Made by a program: the position numbers and the translations under genes. Under the pieces are notes generated by a model. That model saw nothing but the letters and a program-made list of their open reading frames with translations, did no database searches and was not told the DNA's origin. Shown here piece by piece: positions 24,671 to 38,170 of a stretch of 59,824 nucleotides of DNA (the first letter of the stretch is position 1; the number at the start of each line of letters is the position of its first letter). Origin of the DNA: Trachelipus rathkii (lineage: Eukaryota > Arthropoda > Malacostraca > Isopoda > Trachelipodidae); NCBI GenBank assembly GCA_015478945.1, contig JABUQX010021035.1:1-59824 (forward strand), written 5' to 3'.

Positions 24671-27572
24671 CTTTTCTACGGAAGAAGCATGATAATGTAT
24701 AAATCTTTACTTAAAAATATTTATTTATGCTAACTCTACGCAACAAATGTTACTACTTCACTGCGGAGTACTTATGTATAGATCCGGATGGAATCCTGAT
24801 ATCACTATGTATACGGTCCGGAGATGTGATTAAATCTCATAAAGATTAAAGTGTTATCGTATCATGTCGTATTAACTTTCAATATGTTGATGTTACTACA
24901 CAAAAGTGAGAACTGAACATACAAATTACTTGTATGATAGATGTAACCGCACAAGCGATGGCACGAAGCATTCTCTATCTCTAATCACGAACTAAATCAG
25001 AACATGTCGGGCGTTATAAAAGATATGCGCAATTTAACGTAATTCAGATCAATCTTTAGATGATATCTGTGAAAGATAGTGCCGGCACTAAGCTAATTAT
25101 ATTAGTAGTTCGACGCGAGATTCTAAATCAACGGATAGAACAATTACCGCGCTATCTCTATGCAAGTTCTTCCACGGTCACCGGAGTGTCTGACATGAAT
25201 AATAATCACCCGAATTTTTAACCGTTCTTATTAGTGAGACTAAGAGAATTGACGTTCGATGTGGCACTAGGTGCGGTCGTATCATCTTTTTGATGGGCTA
25301 ACTAATACGTTAATCTCTGTGCTATTTTACTGTTCTGTTATCTCTTTAGATGTTGTAGTATAGGTAGAGATGTTATAATCTATTTTTTTATTATCTCGTT
25401 TACTCTTGTTATTTCTATAGATACTTATTGTTGTATAGTCCATTGATCGCTTCACTCGTCGATAGTCGTAATCATAGTGCTCCTGTTGCGATGCGCGCTG
25501 GGATGATTGGGTTGCGCGAGGCTGTACTTTATGCGTGTTACGTAGTCTCGGTGGAGTGAACGGACGGTTAGGATATACATTCAGCGCCGGTTCGGTGCGC
25601 TGTATGTGATTGACCCGCTGCCTAGGGTGTCGACCGGCTTTTAAAGGACTCAACGGGCTTGTATGATTAGACTGTAGGCGGTATTGGTTAAGGTCTCGCG
25701 CTCGATTACTAGTGCGCACTTAGACTGTGTATAGTTTGAAATCTCCACACATAATCCATTTTATAGCGGATGGCCTCTAACTCGAGATGTCGGCGTTGGT
25801 GCGTCTTAGTGGGCCTTAAGGTCTTGGTATAATGGTTATTTAGAGTATGAACGATTAAGTGTTCTTATGTTAGTGTATCGCGTACGATATAATAACATAC
25901 ATAGAATAATCGGAGATACGAAATGTATATATTTACTCGCGTATCTCTAGCCGACAGTATTATATATGTAGATCATTACCGCGAATTATTGTGGCGTATA
26001 AACGTATCATATCATCATTATAAGAATCGCCTAGTGATATTTAGGACTAGATACGCTAGAATCGGGTACAATACCTTCGAGAACCTGTTAATATGTTTTT
26101 TCTCAGGCGGTATCGCGATTGTAGGTAGTGCCGGACCAAAATCACAAGAGAAGTATTAATATCTCATTCCTGTCTTTCGCTATTTCCCGACTTTAATGGT
26201 AGACGGTTTCGTTTATGATAATTAATTCGGAGTATCTCTTTAATACTGTATCTCCATGCTCATGTTTAGTATATTCTATCACGATAGCGAGAGTAGCGTA
26301 GTTACCGTACGAGACAAAGAATCGGGTATCGTCGCTATAACCTAGATATTGGAGAAATTACCTCTTAATCGAGCCAGGCATAATAAGATAGATGATGATT
26401 GTAATGTACGTTTTGCACATGCGATAATACCTTACCGTAGGATCATGTTAAAGAAACCACGGGTGCACTTATTGGATATATAATCTAATATAATACTTTA
26501 ATGTCGTAGTATCTGTTTTCTGATATATAGTCTTTGTATGTATTTTTTTCGTATATGTGTCTTATTCGTTCGTGTTTTGAACTCTTGTTAATCGTGTATA
26601 TCGAGAGTGAGCTAGAGAGAGACTTTATTGCGCGCATATCTCATAATATTAAACCGGACGCTAGTATTCATTAGCACGCGACATTTTCTGTTACAGAGGC
26701 AACGTTCGTATCACGCACACTGAAGTATTTACTTCTCGTTAATACCATTCCGTGCGATTTGTTCAGATTAGGTCGCATTCCACTCATAAGAGCTATTCTA
26801 GGCGTCTACTACATCGTTAACAGATATTAGACTTCTATTGTTCAGACGCGAGCGCGAAGAAGACACGGTAAAAGCTTGTTAAAGAATGAAATTCATAATT
26901 TTCAGCTCTCAGTCATATAGACTGAAACAATATCCATCCATGTAAGTAATGGCTATTTCAGTGGAATAGAAGTGATATGTCTAATATATAGTGATCTGCT
27001 ATATTATGACAGATAAAATTAACTTCATCTAAAGACGTCGGTACCCAAGAAGGCATTATCTGTTTTTCTGAATTTTCTCTCAAATCTCGATCATTCCTTC
27101 CTTCAATGTTTTCGGGCTGTTATTGGTATCAACGATCACACATTGACGCCCTCGAATCATCAACGACTGGAAAGTAAGCACATTGTTTCGGCAGAATTTA
27201 AGTTATACTTTAAGGTCCAACATATTTCTTTTTTTTTTTGAAGGGGGGGGGCGACGACATTATTAAAGTCGTAATTATTTATTTAATTATTTAGTTAGAT
27301 TTCTCGCTCGGTCAAAACTCTATTGATCTTCCCATAATATTCATATTTTTCTCAGAGAAACTGTGTATTATTGATTAAATAACTAAGCATTCGTAAGTTC
27401 GATGAGGCCAAACTATTTTGAACGCTAAAGGATGATTTATTTGCTCAAATGGAAGAACGAAGCGATTTCAATTTGACAAATCGAAACCGTAATTTTTAAT
27501 TTAAATCGTCCGATTTGAAGAAGACGACGGTTTTTTTTTTGTCAATAGTTCTATTTTTTTGAAATAATCGTA

Positions 27573-27630
27573 AACCTGAACCTATTAAATTAATAATTTT
27601 TAACCTGAACCTATTAAAATAATTGTTTTT
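27573..27630. repeat. two tandem copies of a 29-bp unit
   Basis: AACCTGAACCTATTAAA begins at 27,573 and again at 27,602, each followed by a 12-base AT-rich tail that differs slightly. The pair lies 3' of the LRR-like gene in clean AT-rich sequence containing several T homopolymers. Confidence 0.75.
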
Positions 27631-27733
27631 TATAAATCAAACACTTTTTTTAACAAAAAATTATTATTAACGAAATGTACAATCGTGAGGAAGTAAAATT
27701 ACTTCAATTACTCTTTTTTTCTTTATATCCTCA

Positions 27734-29317
27734 TTATTTCCTCTTAGTTTCAACTTTATACTCGACTAATTCAATAAGCCTATTAATAAAAAAGATATTG
27801 TCATAAATTGAAGGATTAACACAAAGGGAAGCCCGATTTCTGAAACACAAATAGCGAAAAAATCTGTCTATAGGGGATTGCCTGGAAAGTAGGTTTTTTA
27901 TCTTTTGGTATATCATGCCGCCGGTGAATGATTTTAGACGCCAGCTAAAAACTGGAGAGCCTAGGGAGTCAGTCGCGTTTATAAGAATATTCTTGATGGG
28001 GAATCTCCTTTCGCAGAGATCGTTGCACGTATGAAAAGGCGGGAATATCGGTATAGCGTTCATCCACGAAATCTCCTCCTCACAAAAATAGTCGAAATTC
28101 AATTCCAACGTATCCAAAGATTCGCCGATTCCGAAAATCCGGTGAAGATTAAATTTCTTGACGTTACACCGGTCGAAAAATACCGTTACTTTTTTAAGGT
28201 TCGGGAAGACCCTGAGAAAACGATACAAGCCCTCGCAAAAATAGATCCTCAATTCCTCTAATTCTTCGCACAATTGTACGGGGGTATTTTCGTCGATTTT
28301 CAAACCGTCTAACGTCAGATTTAAAATGGAATTTGAGTTGCACCATATTTCTAAACTTCTGAGGTTTGAAAAAGCCCTTAAGAAATTCATATCTAATTCT
28401 TCATTTAATAGAAATAGGTTCCGATTTTTCCGTCTCTCATTGTCGTTTTCCGGAATCATTTTCAATTTACGTACGTTCGTAAACTGAAAAGGTTTATTTA
28501 CCTTTTCGTTATTAACGAAAATAGCATTAAAATCGCAGAAATTCGTTATTTTCAGTTCGACAAAGCCGTCTTTCTCTTCGGCCTTATTTTCCAGGACTTT
28601 GTGAAATTTTTTAACGTCCCACGAATTTAGTATTTCTCTTCCGAGTAGGCTATGAGAATAAAAACATCGACATCCGTAATCGTAGTAGTAATTGAACATG
28701 TCACTCATGAGTGTAGTCAATACCACGCGTATCCCGAGACATAAGTGACACACTGGCATTTCGATTTCGCTCCGTTTGATGCCGTATACGAAAAGCTCTT
28801 CCATTTTTTTGTCCAATGTCGAACAGTCACCCTTCAAGAATTTAAAGCGTTTCTTACTATCGGGTCCTTCGGTAAACTTCCATTCGATGAATCTTTCGCC
28901 CTCGATATGAACCGCCACGATAAAGCTTAAAAATTTTTTGTCCACGCATTTACCGCACGGTTTATGTATTTCAACGTACTGTTTGGGGAACGAAGCGTGT
29001 TTGGGGAAAAATTCCCTCTTTACGGAATAATCTATAATCAATTCTAAATTCTCGGCATTTGTTTTGGATATTAAAGATAATACGCTATCGATATCGACGA
29101 TGGTCGATCGGTTTCTCCAGTACATTTTTATCGTTTCGACGTTTGTCGGAAGCGGGAGGTCTAGATATTGATCGATTTGATCGTTGTCTAAAATAACTTT
29201 GCTTACGACTTCTTCGTCATCTTCATGAAGTTCATCGGCGGCGGTTAAGAGAGGTATGGTCGACGACGCGAATGCGTCGGTGGTTAAATCGTCTCCTCGT
29301 CTGATAAATTGGTTCAT
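27734..29317 (-). CDS. leucine-rich-repeat-like protein with two CxxC pairs, unknown role
   Basis: I choose the ATG at 29,317 (527 residues). The frame extends further upstream, but only through a (GT)n run without an ATG. Residues about 64-98 resemble one LRR-type unit. CGKC (121-124) and CHLC (190-193), followed by CRC near 216-218, could bind zinc. Residues about 295-437 contain repeated LxxLxxL-type segments (NLRSLEIW, LEELRIYF, NLKKVTVFF, LDTLELNF) spaced like an irregular LRR domain, as in F-box/LRR substrate receptors. No F-box is clear at the N-terminus, so a ubiquitin-ligase role is only a guess. The gene stands alone in a 2.8-kb clean island, and a degraded inverted copy lies at 39,966-40,960. 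Confidence 0.75.
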   Translation of the reverse strand: MNQFIRRGDDLTTDAFASSTIPLLTAADELHEDDEEVVSKVILDNDQIDQYLDLPLPTNVETIKMYWRNRSTIVDIDSVLSLISKTNAENLELIIDYSVKREFFPKHASFPKQYVEIHKPCGKCVDKKFLSFIVAVHIEGERFIEWKFTEGPDSKKRFKFLKGDCSTLDKKMEELFVYGIKRSEIEMPVCHLCLGIRVVLTTLMSDMFNYYYDYGCRCFYSHSLLGREILNSWDVKKFHKVLENKAEEKDGFVELKITNFCDFNAIFVNNEKVNKPFQFTNVRKLKMIPENDNERRKNRNLFLLNEELDMNFLRAFSNLRSLEIWCNSNSILNLTLDGLKIDENTPVQLCEELEELRIYFCEGLYRFLRVFPNLKKVTVFFDRCNVKKFNLHRIFGIGESLDTLELNFDYFCEEEISWMNAIPIFPPFHTCNDLCERRFPIKNILINATDSLGSPVFSWRLKSFTGGMIYQKIKNLLSRQSPIDRFFRYLCFRNRASLCVNPSIYDNIFFINRLIELVEYKVETKRK

Positions 29318-29365
29318 TATATATGTATAAAAATATGTCGATAGCTCCGCGTCCGCCTTAAATGA

Positions 29366-29388
29366 CACACACACACACGCGCACACAC
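29366..29388. repeat. short (CA)n/(GT)n microsatellite
   Basis: An interrupted CA dinucleotide run lies just upstream of the LRR-like gene. It makes the frame look open upstream of the chosen ATG. Confidence 0.8.
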
Positions 29389-29684
29389 AGTCGTCAGTTG
29401 GAGCATTCCTGTTGAAATTTTAGCAACAACTAATGCAAAAAATTTGTTTTCACTCTCTTTTTATACCTTCGACTCTTATTTTTGGATCCGTCTTGAAATG
29501 AAGATGTCAGCAGAAATTTAAAAAAATAATAATAATAAAATATTTACGCGTAAGCAATTTATTATCTATATATCTATCTATACTATTTTTTTTAATTAAT
29601 TTTTTTTTATTATTATTTTTAATATCGTTCTCCTGCGAGTTTAATTTTTACAAAATAATAATAATGACGATTACGTTTCGTGAC

Positions 29685-30050
29685 GTTTCATCGGGTCCCG
29701 AGGAAGAGCTCTTGCTTAGATATTTTGGTTTCCAAATACGTTCAAACGTAATATGACTTAGGAATTTTTAATATATTGTCATTTCAACGGACTAGCTTGA
29801 ACATTTGGTCTTAACCTCAATGTCTAAGTTCCCAATTCCCTGAAATTTTTTAAAAAAGTCTCGATGTTTTGGAAAATATTTTTGAAAAAAATTATGCGAG
29901 CGGGAACTTAGACATCGAGGTTACGACCAAATGTTTAAGCTAGTTCGCTGAAATGATACTATAGTAAAGGATGCTGAGTTATAATACGTTTGAACGTATT
30001 TTAAAACCGATTTATCTTATTGTAAACTCTTCTTCGGGACCCGATGAAAC
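29685..30050. repeat. 366-bp fold-back (inverted-repeat) element
   Basis: The left arm (about 29,685-29,836) begins GTTTCATCGGGTCCCGA. The right arm (about 29,901-30,050) ends with the reverse complement TCGGGACCCGATGAAAC. The arms stay alignable over about 150 bp, sharing for example AATACGTTCAAACGTA and the reverse-complement pair AACCTCAATGTCTAAGTTCCC / GGGAACTTAGACATCGAGGTT (one mismatch). About 64 bp of AT-rich sequence separate them. I see no target-site duplication and no coding sequence. Candidates are a MITE-like or fold-back transposon, or a viral hairpin such as an origin or repeat region. Arm divergence of roughly 15-20% by eye argues against a simple read artefact for this element. 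Confidence 0.8.
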
Positions 30051-33000
30051 GGAAAACTATATGACACGCTAATAAAACGGCACGAAAATAAAATGCGCTG
30101 AACATAGTTTAGTGTAATGGATCTATTCTTGTTGAATTTCCTTCCAATAATAACGGAAGATATCTAAAGATTTAATGGTTATAAATGATAGTATAGTGAT
30201 CAAATTCTAGGGTTTGCGTTTAAGTCGTGAATGCAATACCGATTCTTTTTCGGATAGATAATTTCTATTTTACTATAGTTCTCTACATTCTTTTATTGAT
30301 AATTCAGTTAGGATTATCCACATATTCGACCTAGGAAAAATATTCTCTATATAATATTCAAAGAAAACGCGGATTTAGAGACAATTACTGTAATTTAAAT
30401 ACAATAAATACATATGACTCTTATTATATATTTTGCACTAATATGCTCTATTCTCGCTAAAATACTTTTCATTAACAATTAGTTACCGAAATAGTTTTCT
30501 TCTCAGTTTATTTTTTTATTTATCACTATAATCTAAAAAGAAACAAATAAATAATTAACTAATTTCTAGGAACGTCATTTGAAATCATGAAATCTCTATA
30601 TCGACTTTTTTCTAGTGACTTTCTTGCTCTTAGAAAGAGTCTTGCACAATGTCACTTCCTTTGCTGTGACCATGAATATCTTGTGATATAAGACTCAATC
30701 TCCTCTTCTGTTGTAGAGAATAATTAAGTGAGTAGCTTTAGATCACAGGTTAAGTTATATTGATCTGACATCCCAGTTCATATTTGGCTCTGACCTTAGA
30801 TTATGTAGCATTTACTCATTATAAATACTGTATAACGATATTTTTTAATTGTTACAATTATGCGTCTCATGATATTTATTTGCACCTCAAACTAAATAAT
30901 ATGAAAATTTTTAAATATATAATATCATATTTGTAATTATATAATTAGGATATAAAATTATAAGTAATTATATATTCTTTATGCTATTGTGAATATTTAC
31001 ACTATTAATTATTTATTCTATTAAATATTTATTTGTATTTATAATTATTTAAAAGTAGTTTTGTTAAGAGGAATTATTTTTATTTTTTTATTGATACTGG
31101 GTATCTGTAAGTTTAATGTGTTTATATTAGTTTGATATATATATTTTATATAGATATCTATATATATTTATAATAAATATAAATATATTATATATAATAT
31201 ATATAAATTATTCTATTAAATAATATTGTGAAATGCAAATAAAGGATAAGAGGGAAACAGTCCTGCAGTTTCATCATAAGCATATATACTAACCGGCGGA
31301 TCCGTGTACAAATGATTTATTCACCCAGTATTGTGTAGGGAGTTAAAGGTATAAACTTTCAACTACTCAAGTTGATAAGAGCTAAGGTGTATCGGACGAT
31401 TACATATACCACAATTATTAGCCATTATATATGTTTTTAATAAGATTTAATAATATTCTAGTTTCACAAAGCTTTAATTTCTTTAGGTATTTATTATTAT
31501 CAACATATATATTATTTTATCCAAAGAGGCACCATATTCGTCTATCGAAATTTATTTTCAATATCTATGTATACTTTTTCTGAATATAAGCTTACTCGTT
31601 TCTCTCTCTTGATTATTTGAGATGCTGACGCCGATCGATTCTAGTGTAACGATCTCGCTTTCTAATTTAACAGTATGCTCTAAAACTCGGCTATCTGTAC
31701 CTAAGAGATTGCGTTGGGATTTGTTCACCAATTTTCCTGAATAGTCAACTCAATTGCTATGAAAGTTAATGAATGTGTAGAGTATCTCGCCTAAAAATGG
31801 CGAGTCTTCTCATACGTCATTAATTTTTAGATGTAAGTTGATTTTGTTGGGTCTTGGTAAGTTTGTTTGTTGGATTTGATGTTGGAGTTGGTTTTGAATT
31901 GTTGGTTTTTTATTATTAGGTTGGAAGATCATCCGATAGATGATAGTCTATGATATGTTTCTCCTATTATTCATGATTTCCATATGTACTTATTTTCTGA
32001 TATTATCTATTATATATATATCTCATGTGTGTAAGGGAAGTATCTGATTATGTAGTATTATGTTTGTTCTATAACATGGCTCTGATAGAATTAAATTTCA
32101 TTCTATGGGGTAACGGCCATCAGCACGATTCTTCTTGCTCTTTTAAACAGTTTCGCATCGTGTATGAATTCGCTCATGTGGCATTTGTACTTAACAGCAT
32201 TCAAACATATCCTAAATTGAGCTTTGTAATTCAAGCAGTGTATAGATTAGCTCTTTAGAGTTACTCTATTAGGATTTTAGAAAATCAGTATTGAATACCA
32301 CCAATTCGTTTATCGCAATCTTAAACACTTACTTTATCGAAATAATTTATTCCTCGAGTAGCTTTGTGCGTAATGAATTAACGTTTAACTACAACAAATG
32401 CGACTTTCTAGAAACACTCGGAAGAAAATGAAGAATTAGATTTTCTTCTAATCACTCGTTACATAATGGATAGGAGAAAGTTCGATTCGCTAAAAATGGC
32501 GTGTTTCAATGCGGAATCGTCGGGTAAGAGTAGCTAGGCAATATAGTTTTTGAGTAGTAGATTCAATCGGTATGCTGATTAATAAATACGTGTCATATGC
32601 CTCCTCTATTGCAGCACACTTTAGCATTCCTTTCCAACTCAATGTATCATTTCAACGGGCTCGATCATTCCTATATGAACGGTCACCCGCTTGTCTGCTT
32701 ATAGAAACTTTCACCAACGCAACAAAGATATTCAATTTTGGAAAAAGTAATTTATTTCTCGCTCTCTCTACAGGCGAAAAGTAACAAATAAGAGAAACAA
32801 TAATATTCGGTACATATTCTCGGGAAACTTTAGACAAGGACTACGTAGGAAATTTATAAGAAAAAAAAACTACCACTGGAAAAGGGCGAGACCATTTCAT
32901 TCAAGTGGAGCCTCGCATTTCTCTCTTTACAATACCGCGAATAAACAGTTTTTACCTTCCATGTTTGAAGGCTACTGGTATCAACTATTGGTTCGTCGAT

Positions 33001-36000
33001 GTAGTAGACTTACAGCTGAGTATATCGGACGACGCATCATATTCTAGCAATAATTGCAGGCTCTCTCACATCGATGCCCGCTGACACGACACTAACCGGA
33101 ATCCACTTCGTATCTCTATCTTTACTGTTTACTAGGGCTCTATAGGAGGCACTCATGATTAATACATCTCTTAAAACAATTAATAATATATGGATTGTTT
33201 TAGAATAGAAGTTGAATATGGGACTTATCGATATAGATCATAGGAACGAAGTAAAACGTAGGCAGATCGAATATAGAAATTACTATATGCGATTTAGAAG
33301 GAGTGAAACTCGTTTGAATTAGCTACTATCTCGCTTTGCTAAGCAACATTGGGGGTATATTCTATTTGTTAATCGTGAAATTAGTCGACTAGTACGTTTG
33401 TGTGATAATATAGCTTCAATAAGCGACTCTAGGCTAGACATAAAGTTTATCCTATATATATAATATCAGTCTCAATTTGATTTCCTTTTGAAACGCTATA
33501 CGATCACCGAGAATGAATTCCTTTATAAATTATCACTTTTTATTCCGCGCCCGTTGTGTATAGAACTGTTATTCCACTATCCAGATTTTAACACTCTCTC
33601 GAGACTAATTGTTTGATTAATGGATGACATCGATCATTGGAAATGGATTATTTTCATCCACTCTATGATTTATCTCAGTACGAAGGATAATGTACGCAGC
33701 TCTATGCAAATGGACGGTCTTTTCACTCGCAGTACAGTCGAAAGATAACGCAATAGCTAGTCTAAAAAAATTATAGCTCTAAACTTTACTAAAGGTTGCG
33801 CGGGAATAATGTTCGTCTTTCAAACTGTATAGACTTAGGCTCAATTACTTTTAATATAGTGTTATTTGAATATATCAAAGTGGCCTCGAAGTCTCTACAT
33901 ATAAACATGGACTCGATTACATTCTCGGATTGTCTAAGAGTTTCCCAAAACCTTCAAATTACACATTGTTTTTTGAAGGAATATTTTGTGTTATTTTAGA
34001 TCGAAGCCTTCAACAAAAGAAAAAATTTTACGTTGCAGGCGCACTACTCCTTATCACCAACAATAAACTCAGGATATCTGATGGGAAGTGTAGGTGATGA
34101 TAAATTGAAGAGAGTAGGGTTTTTCCAATATTTGGAACTCTAACATTAATGAGCAAAATTTAGTTTTTATCATCTTTCTTGCATTGACTCATATTACCAG
34201 AAGCGCCGACAGAAAAATTGGACATATATATTCCTTCTACATTTTCTGTCTAGAGATTATTGGTGACTATTAGATCAATCTTCGAAGTTACACTGCTAAA
34301 TAACATATACATAAAATAGGTAATGAATGAAGTACACGATACTTTTAAGAAATTAGTATGCTACTAATAAAATAATTTAAATTCTTTCTTTTTTTAATAT
34401 AGTGAATGACTAAGTTCTAAAATAAAGTTTTCTTAAGTAATATCGTCAATATATCGCAAAAAAAAATATAACAAGAAAATATTTTCTATACTCTAGTTAT
34501 CTTTCTTTCTCCTTAGTAGAGTGCTCCTGATGAATTTAACGCTCTGTATATATTTAATAAATAGCGATTTATTCTAGAGATACATTGACTTTTATATATA
34601 AATATATTAAAATGAACGTCAAGAAAATGTTTTTTCGAAGAGTGTATGTATTATTTACACTAGATATAACGAATCTTAGTTGTCTTGTAAGTAACCAAAG
34701 GGATCCTCGATAAAGGAATGTAACTCTAGCATTTTATGCCTTATAGTAGCTCGAGTCTAACTAAATCTGTTATTTCTGCAATAATCACAATAGAGCTATA
34801 CATTGCTGTTTTAATAGGAAGTGTGCGGTAAAAAAAGAGTGTAAATGTTTGATATCATTAAGTTAACCACATTTTATAATAACACGCTATCAAGAATAGA
34901 TAATCTAAGCATTACGAATTTTCTTATCTCTTTAAGATATATATAATAAGTGAACCATTTGACATGATACGTGGAGCTGATGCAAGAGATAGATACTTTC
35001 ATATAGTATTAAAATATTAAAACTTTCTTCCTATTCTAGTTGGTAGTAGTTACTAGTTTTTTTTTCACAATGTTCTTCCAATATTGTAGATGTGTAATAT
35101 TTTTAAAATATTTATAATAGATTTGTTTATAAAATGCAATATTATGATAATACTGTTATGTACTCTCCCTCTTACTATTTCTATATTTAGAATAACTTTG
35201 AGCAGATGGTATGAATAGGTGGAAATTGCTTTCCTGGTCATTATGGATGGTATAGGTCCGTAGTATCATCGGGCATCGCAGGATCAATTTCGATAGATTG
35301 CATTTATCAGTTATTATAGTTGTTTGTGTATACAGAATAAATTATCGTGAAATCGGCTCATGATTATTCCCGCACAAGTCAGGTTCCACTCCCATATAGA
35401 ATACGTGTGGCATAACGATTGACTTATAGGGTACTCTATCGCTCAAATCAAATACTTTTGTTGGTACGACAACCGCTCGCACATGAATCCTATGATAAAT
35501 GTGTTTCCGCACGTAAAGCGCTGTATAAATTTCTTTTTTCTGTGATTAGTACATGAACAAGACAAAATGCGTTGATCTACCAAAATTAATTTGATATATA
35601 TATGGCATATTTTGGAGCCTTAGCACATATAGGGTTACGTGTGTCATCATTATTTTGAGAAGATCTTGTAGCATCGTTGTAAATTCATAGCTATTTCTTC
35701 AAAAATATAGTACATTAATAGGTAATAGCACTTTAGATGGTTCTTATACAATATAAGATTCATGACGTCCATTTTTTCGCAACTCCTGAATATATATACC
35801 TATACTATATGCTCTTTTACGTTCTCTGAGAATGTATTCTACAGTTGAAACGCCTATTTTTTACGTGGAATAAAGACATATCTTCACATGTAGTAAGGAA
35901 TAATATTTTTGTTGTAATTTATTTCCTCCAACACGAGATTTCTTGCTCTTGCCTGTGTATGAACGTATTAATCATCATTGGGCCTGAGCTCGATTTAATT

Positions 36001-38170
36001 ACAAGTTTTGATACGTCACAGATAGTTTTAAAGAATTTGCCGTATCTCCCCAATTTGGAATTTGTTCCATGCTTCCACTTACTTTAATTCGCCATCTTAC
36101 ATCATAAACAATATGGCCCTCCTCCTATAACCTCAAACTCCTTCTCTATAAATGAGCAATTTTCTTTAAAATCCTTATTTCTATAGAATATTTTAAAGCA
36201 TTCTATTCTTTTAGTGTTTGGTTTTTATCTTGTCATTCATCTTATTACGAGTTTCAAAGTCTAATCAGATGCCACAATTGACCTAATATAAATGTAATAT
36301 CCTTTATATGTGGAAAATGCTAAGCTTCTTGATAAGTCTTGAAAACGTCATTATTGAACAAATAATTACTAATGATTATAACTTAGTATCTATCTTACCA
36401 TATCTATATGAGAATATAATCTACGGATGAAACGCCATTTTATATAAGGAATCAACTATCTCTTCATAAATTAATATATAATTATATATATATATATTAT
36501 TTAAGGTAAATATTAATATTTATTTGTTATTTTCATATATCTATTAAGAATATTGTTCTGTGATAAACGTTATTTATCATAATAATTGAAGAAATCGAAA
36601 GTATAAATTTAATATAGAATAGGTATACTGTATTAATAAGTAATTGCACGATTTATAAAAACGTGAAATAATTTAATATTGATTTTTTTTATAAACCTCA
36701 TATAAGTAATAACAAAACTACTCTCACAATCTATTAATCAAAAACTATCATTAATATTTTAATTAAGTGTATAAACTATCTTTAATCAAAATATTTTTAA
36801 ATGTTACTTATTGTCTTGTTATTAGTATAACTTATTTAAACGTATTTATATGTTAATATAATTATTTATAATCCTATATCTCCCTATCTAAGATACATGT
36901 TTATTCTATACCGATTCAACATATGCAAAATTTCATTACTAACTCTATTATCTCTCTCCTTTTATTCAAATTAGCTTGCCATTTCTCTCTTTTAACTATC
37001 TAAGTATTTTTTAGTCTCAATAGCAATACGCTTTGGAATTATATACCGTTGGGACGCGGCTAATTTTCCTATAATCATAACAATCAATGCTGTATAATCA
37101 ATTGGAACTAGATATCTAACCTGGGTTGGGGATGTCGCTATAATCACAATTGTGTAAATTTTATTTTGTGACATCATAATTTATAATAATGTTAGTTTCA
37201 TTCTCAAAGAAATAAACTTTTATATCGTTAACCTAAATCCCTTCTCACTTACAGACCATACTTTTTAATATTTCCTATCTTTGCGTCCTTGAGTTATATA
37301 CCTAATGCAAGCTTTCTACCAAGATTAGGTTCAATTAGATGGGAGAGTCCTCTTAGAAAGAAAGCTGGGCAGATTAATAGATTATATGTCGAATAATATG
37401 AAGTCAGAAGCTACTTAGCATTAAGCATTAACACTCTCTTACTAGAGTGAATCTCCAAGTTAAATTACCATAGGGTCCTCCATCCGCCATGGTGATTATG
37501 GAAGTAAAACTGCCTTCTTCAAAAGGCTTTTCTTTATTTTGAATTAAATTGGTTGATATGATTATTTTTGTGAGACTTTTTAAGGAACCCAATCAACTTT
37601 GTCCAAAATACATGTATAGCAACTAGTTAAAGTCGTATGTCTTTCACTTAGTATTCTCTCATGTACCCTTTAAATTCGGGCGTGTGCGACCTCGAATGTG
37701 CTTTTTTTTTTTATCTATAAGTACCTAAATAACGAATAAGCGGCAGCTTGCATCGTTCGGGAAAACTATTTTTTTACCACACGCTCTGAGACAGTGTCAC
37801 ACATCTCCTTAAACGTCACGTCATACTGTTTAGCAAACAGAGAGACTTATGGCTTGTGTTAAGAGAATACGTAATGTCCCTCTTTGTGTTGCACCTGTTT
37901 TTTCAGTTATAAATCAATACAGACTTACTGTTTTTTCTCTGAGGGGCGCTTCACTTCTTTATAAACTCAAATTAGCCACACTCAAGTTTCTAGAATAGAA
38001 ATTACTCTTACTCTGTGTTTTGTCTCTTACGCAATACAGAAAATGTTTAATCTCGACAAAGCAAAATTGATCATCTAATTTATTACTATATCTTCATTTT
38101 TTCTCCTCTTAGACAACTAACCTAGACTATCTAATCTCTTTCCTAAATTAATCAAGGTTTTATTTCGTGC
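30051..38170. other. 8-kb AT-rich stretch with no supportable gene; contains the fold-back axis
   Basis: No open frame carries a motif. The midpoint between 30,050 and its mirrored partner 38,171 is about 34,110, so the axis of the large inverted repeat should lie near 34 kb. I could not see an exact turning point by eye. Runs of TA and homopolymer-like AT are frequent around 31.1, 34.6 and 36.5 kb. Confidence 0.45.

Larger units (their letters stand above)
19900..27200. other. no intact gene; degraded inverted copy of the 47-51 kb region
   Basis: No frame carries a recognisable domain. Several anchors match the reverse complement of clean sequence at 47.3-50.1 kb in the expected mirror order: about 21.33-21.36 kb with 50.07-50.09 kb, 21.84-22.26 kb with 49.46-49.77 kb, and 24.55-24.67 kb with 47.34-47.46 kb. 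Between anchors the sequence is not alignable by eye. A possible further anchor is a 13-base match near 19,957-19,975 with the 5' end of the clean gene near 50,912; alone it could be chance. Confidence 0.55.

Noticed and set aside
25327..25719. 130-codon minus-strand open frame, Arg/Gln/Pro-rich
   Set aside because: It starts at GTG rather than ATG, lies in the degraded region and has no motif. Low-complexity composition alone is not enough.
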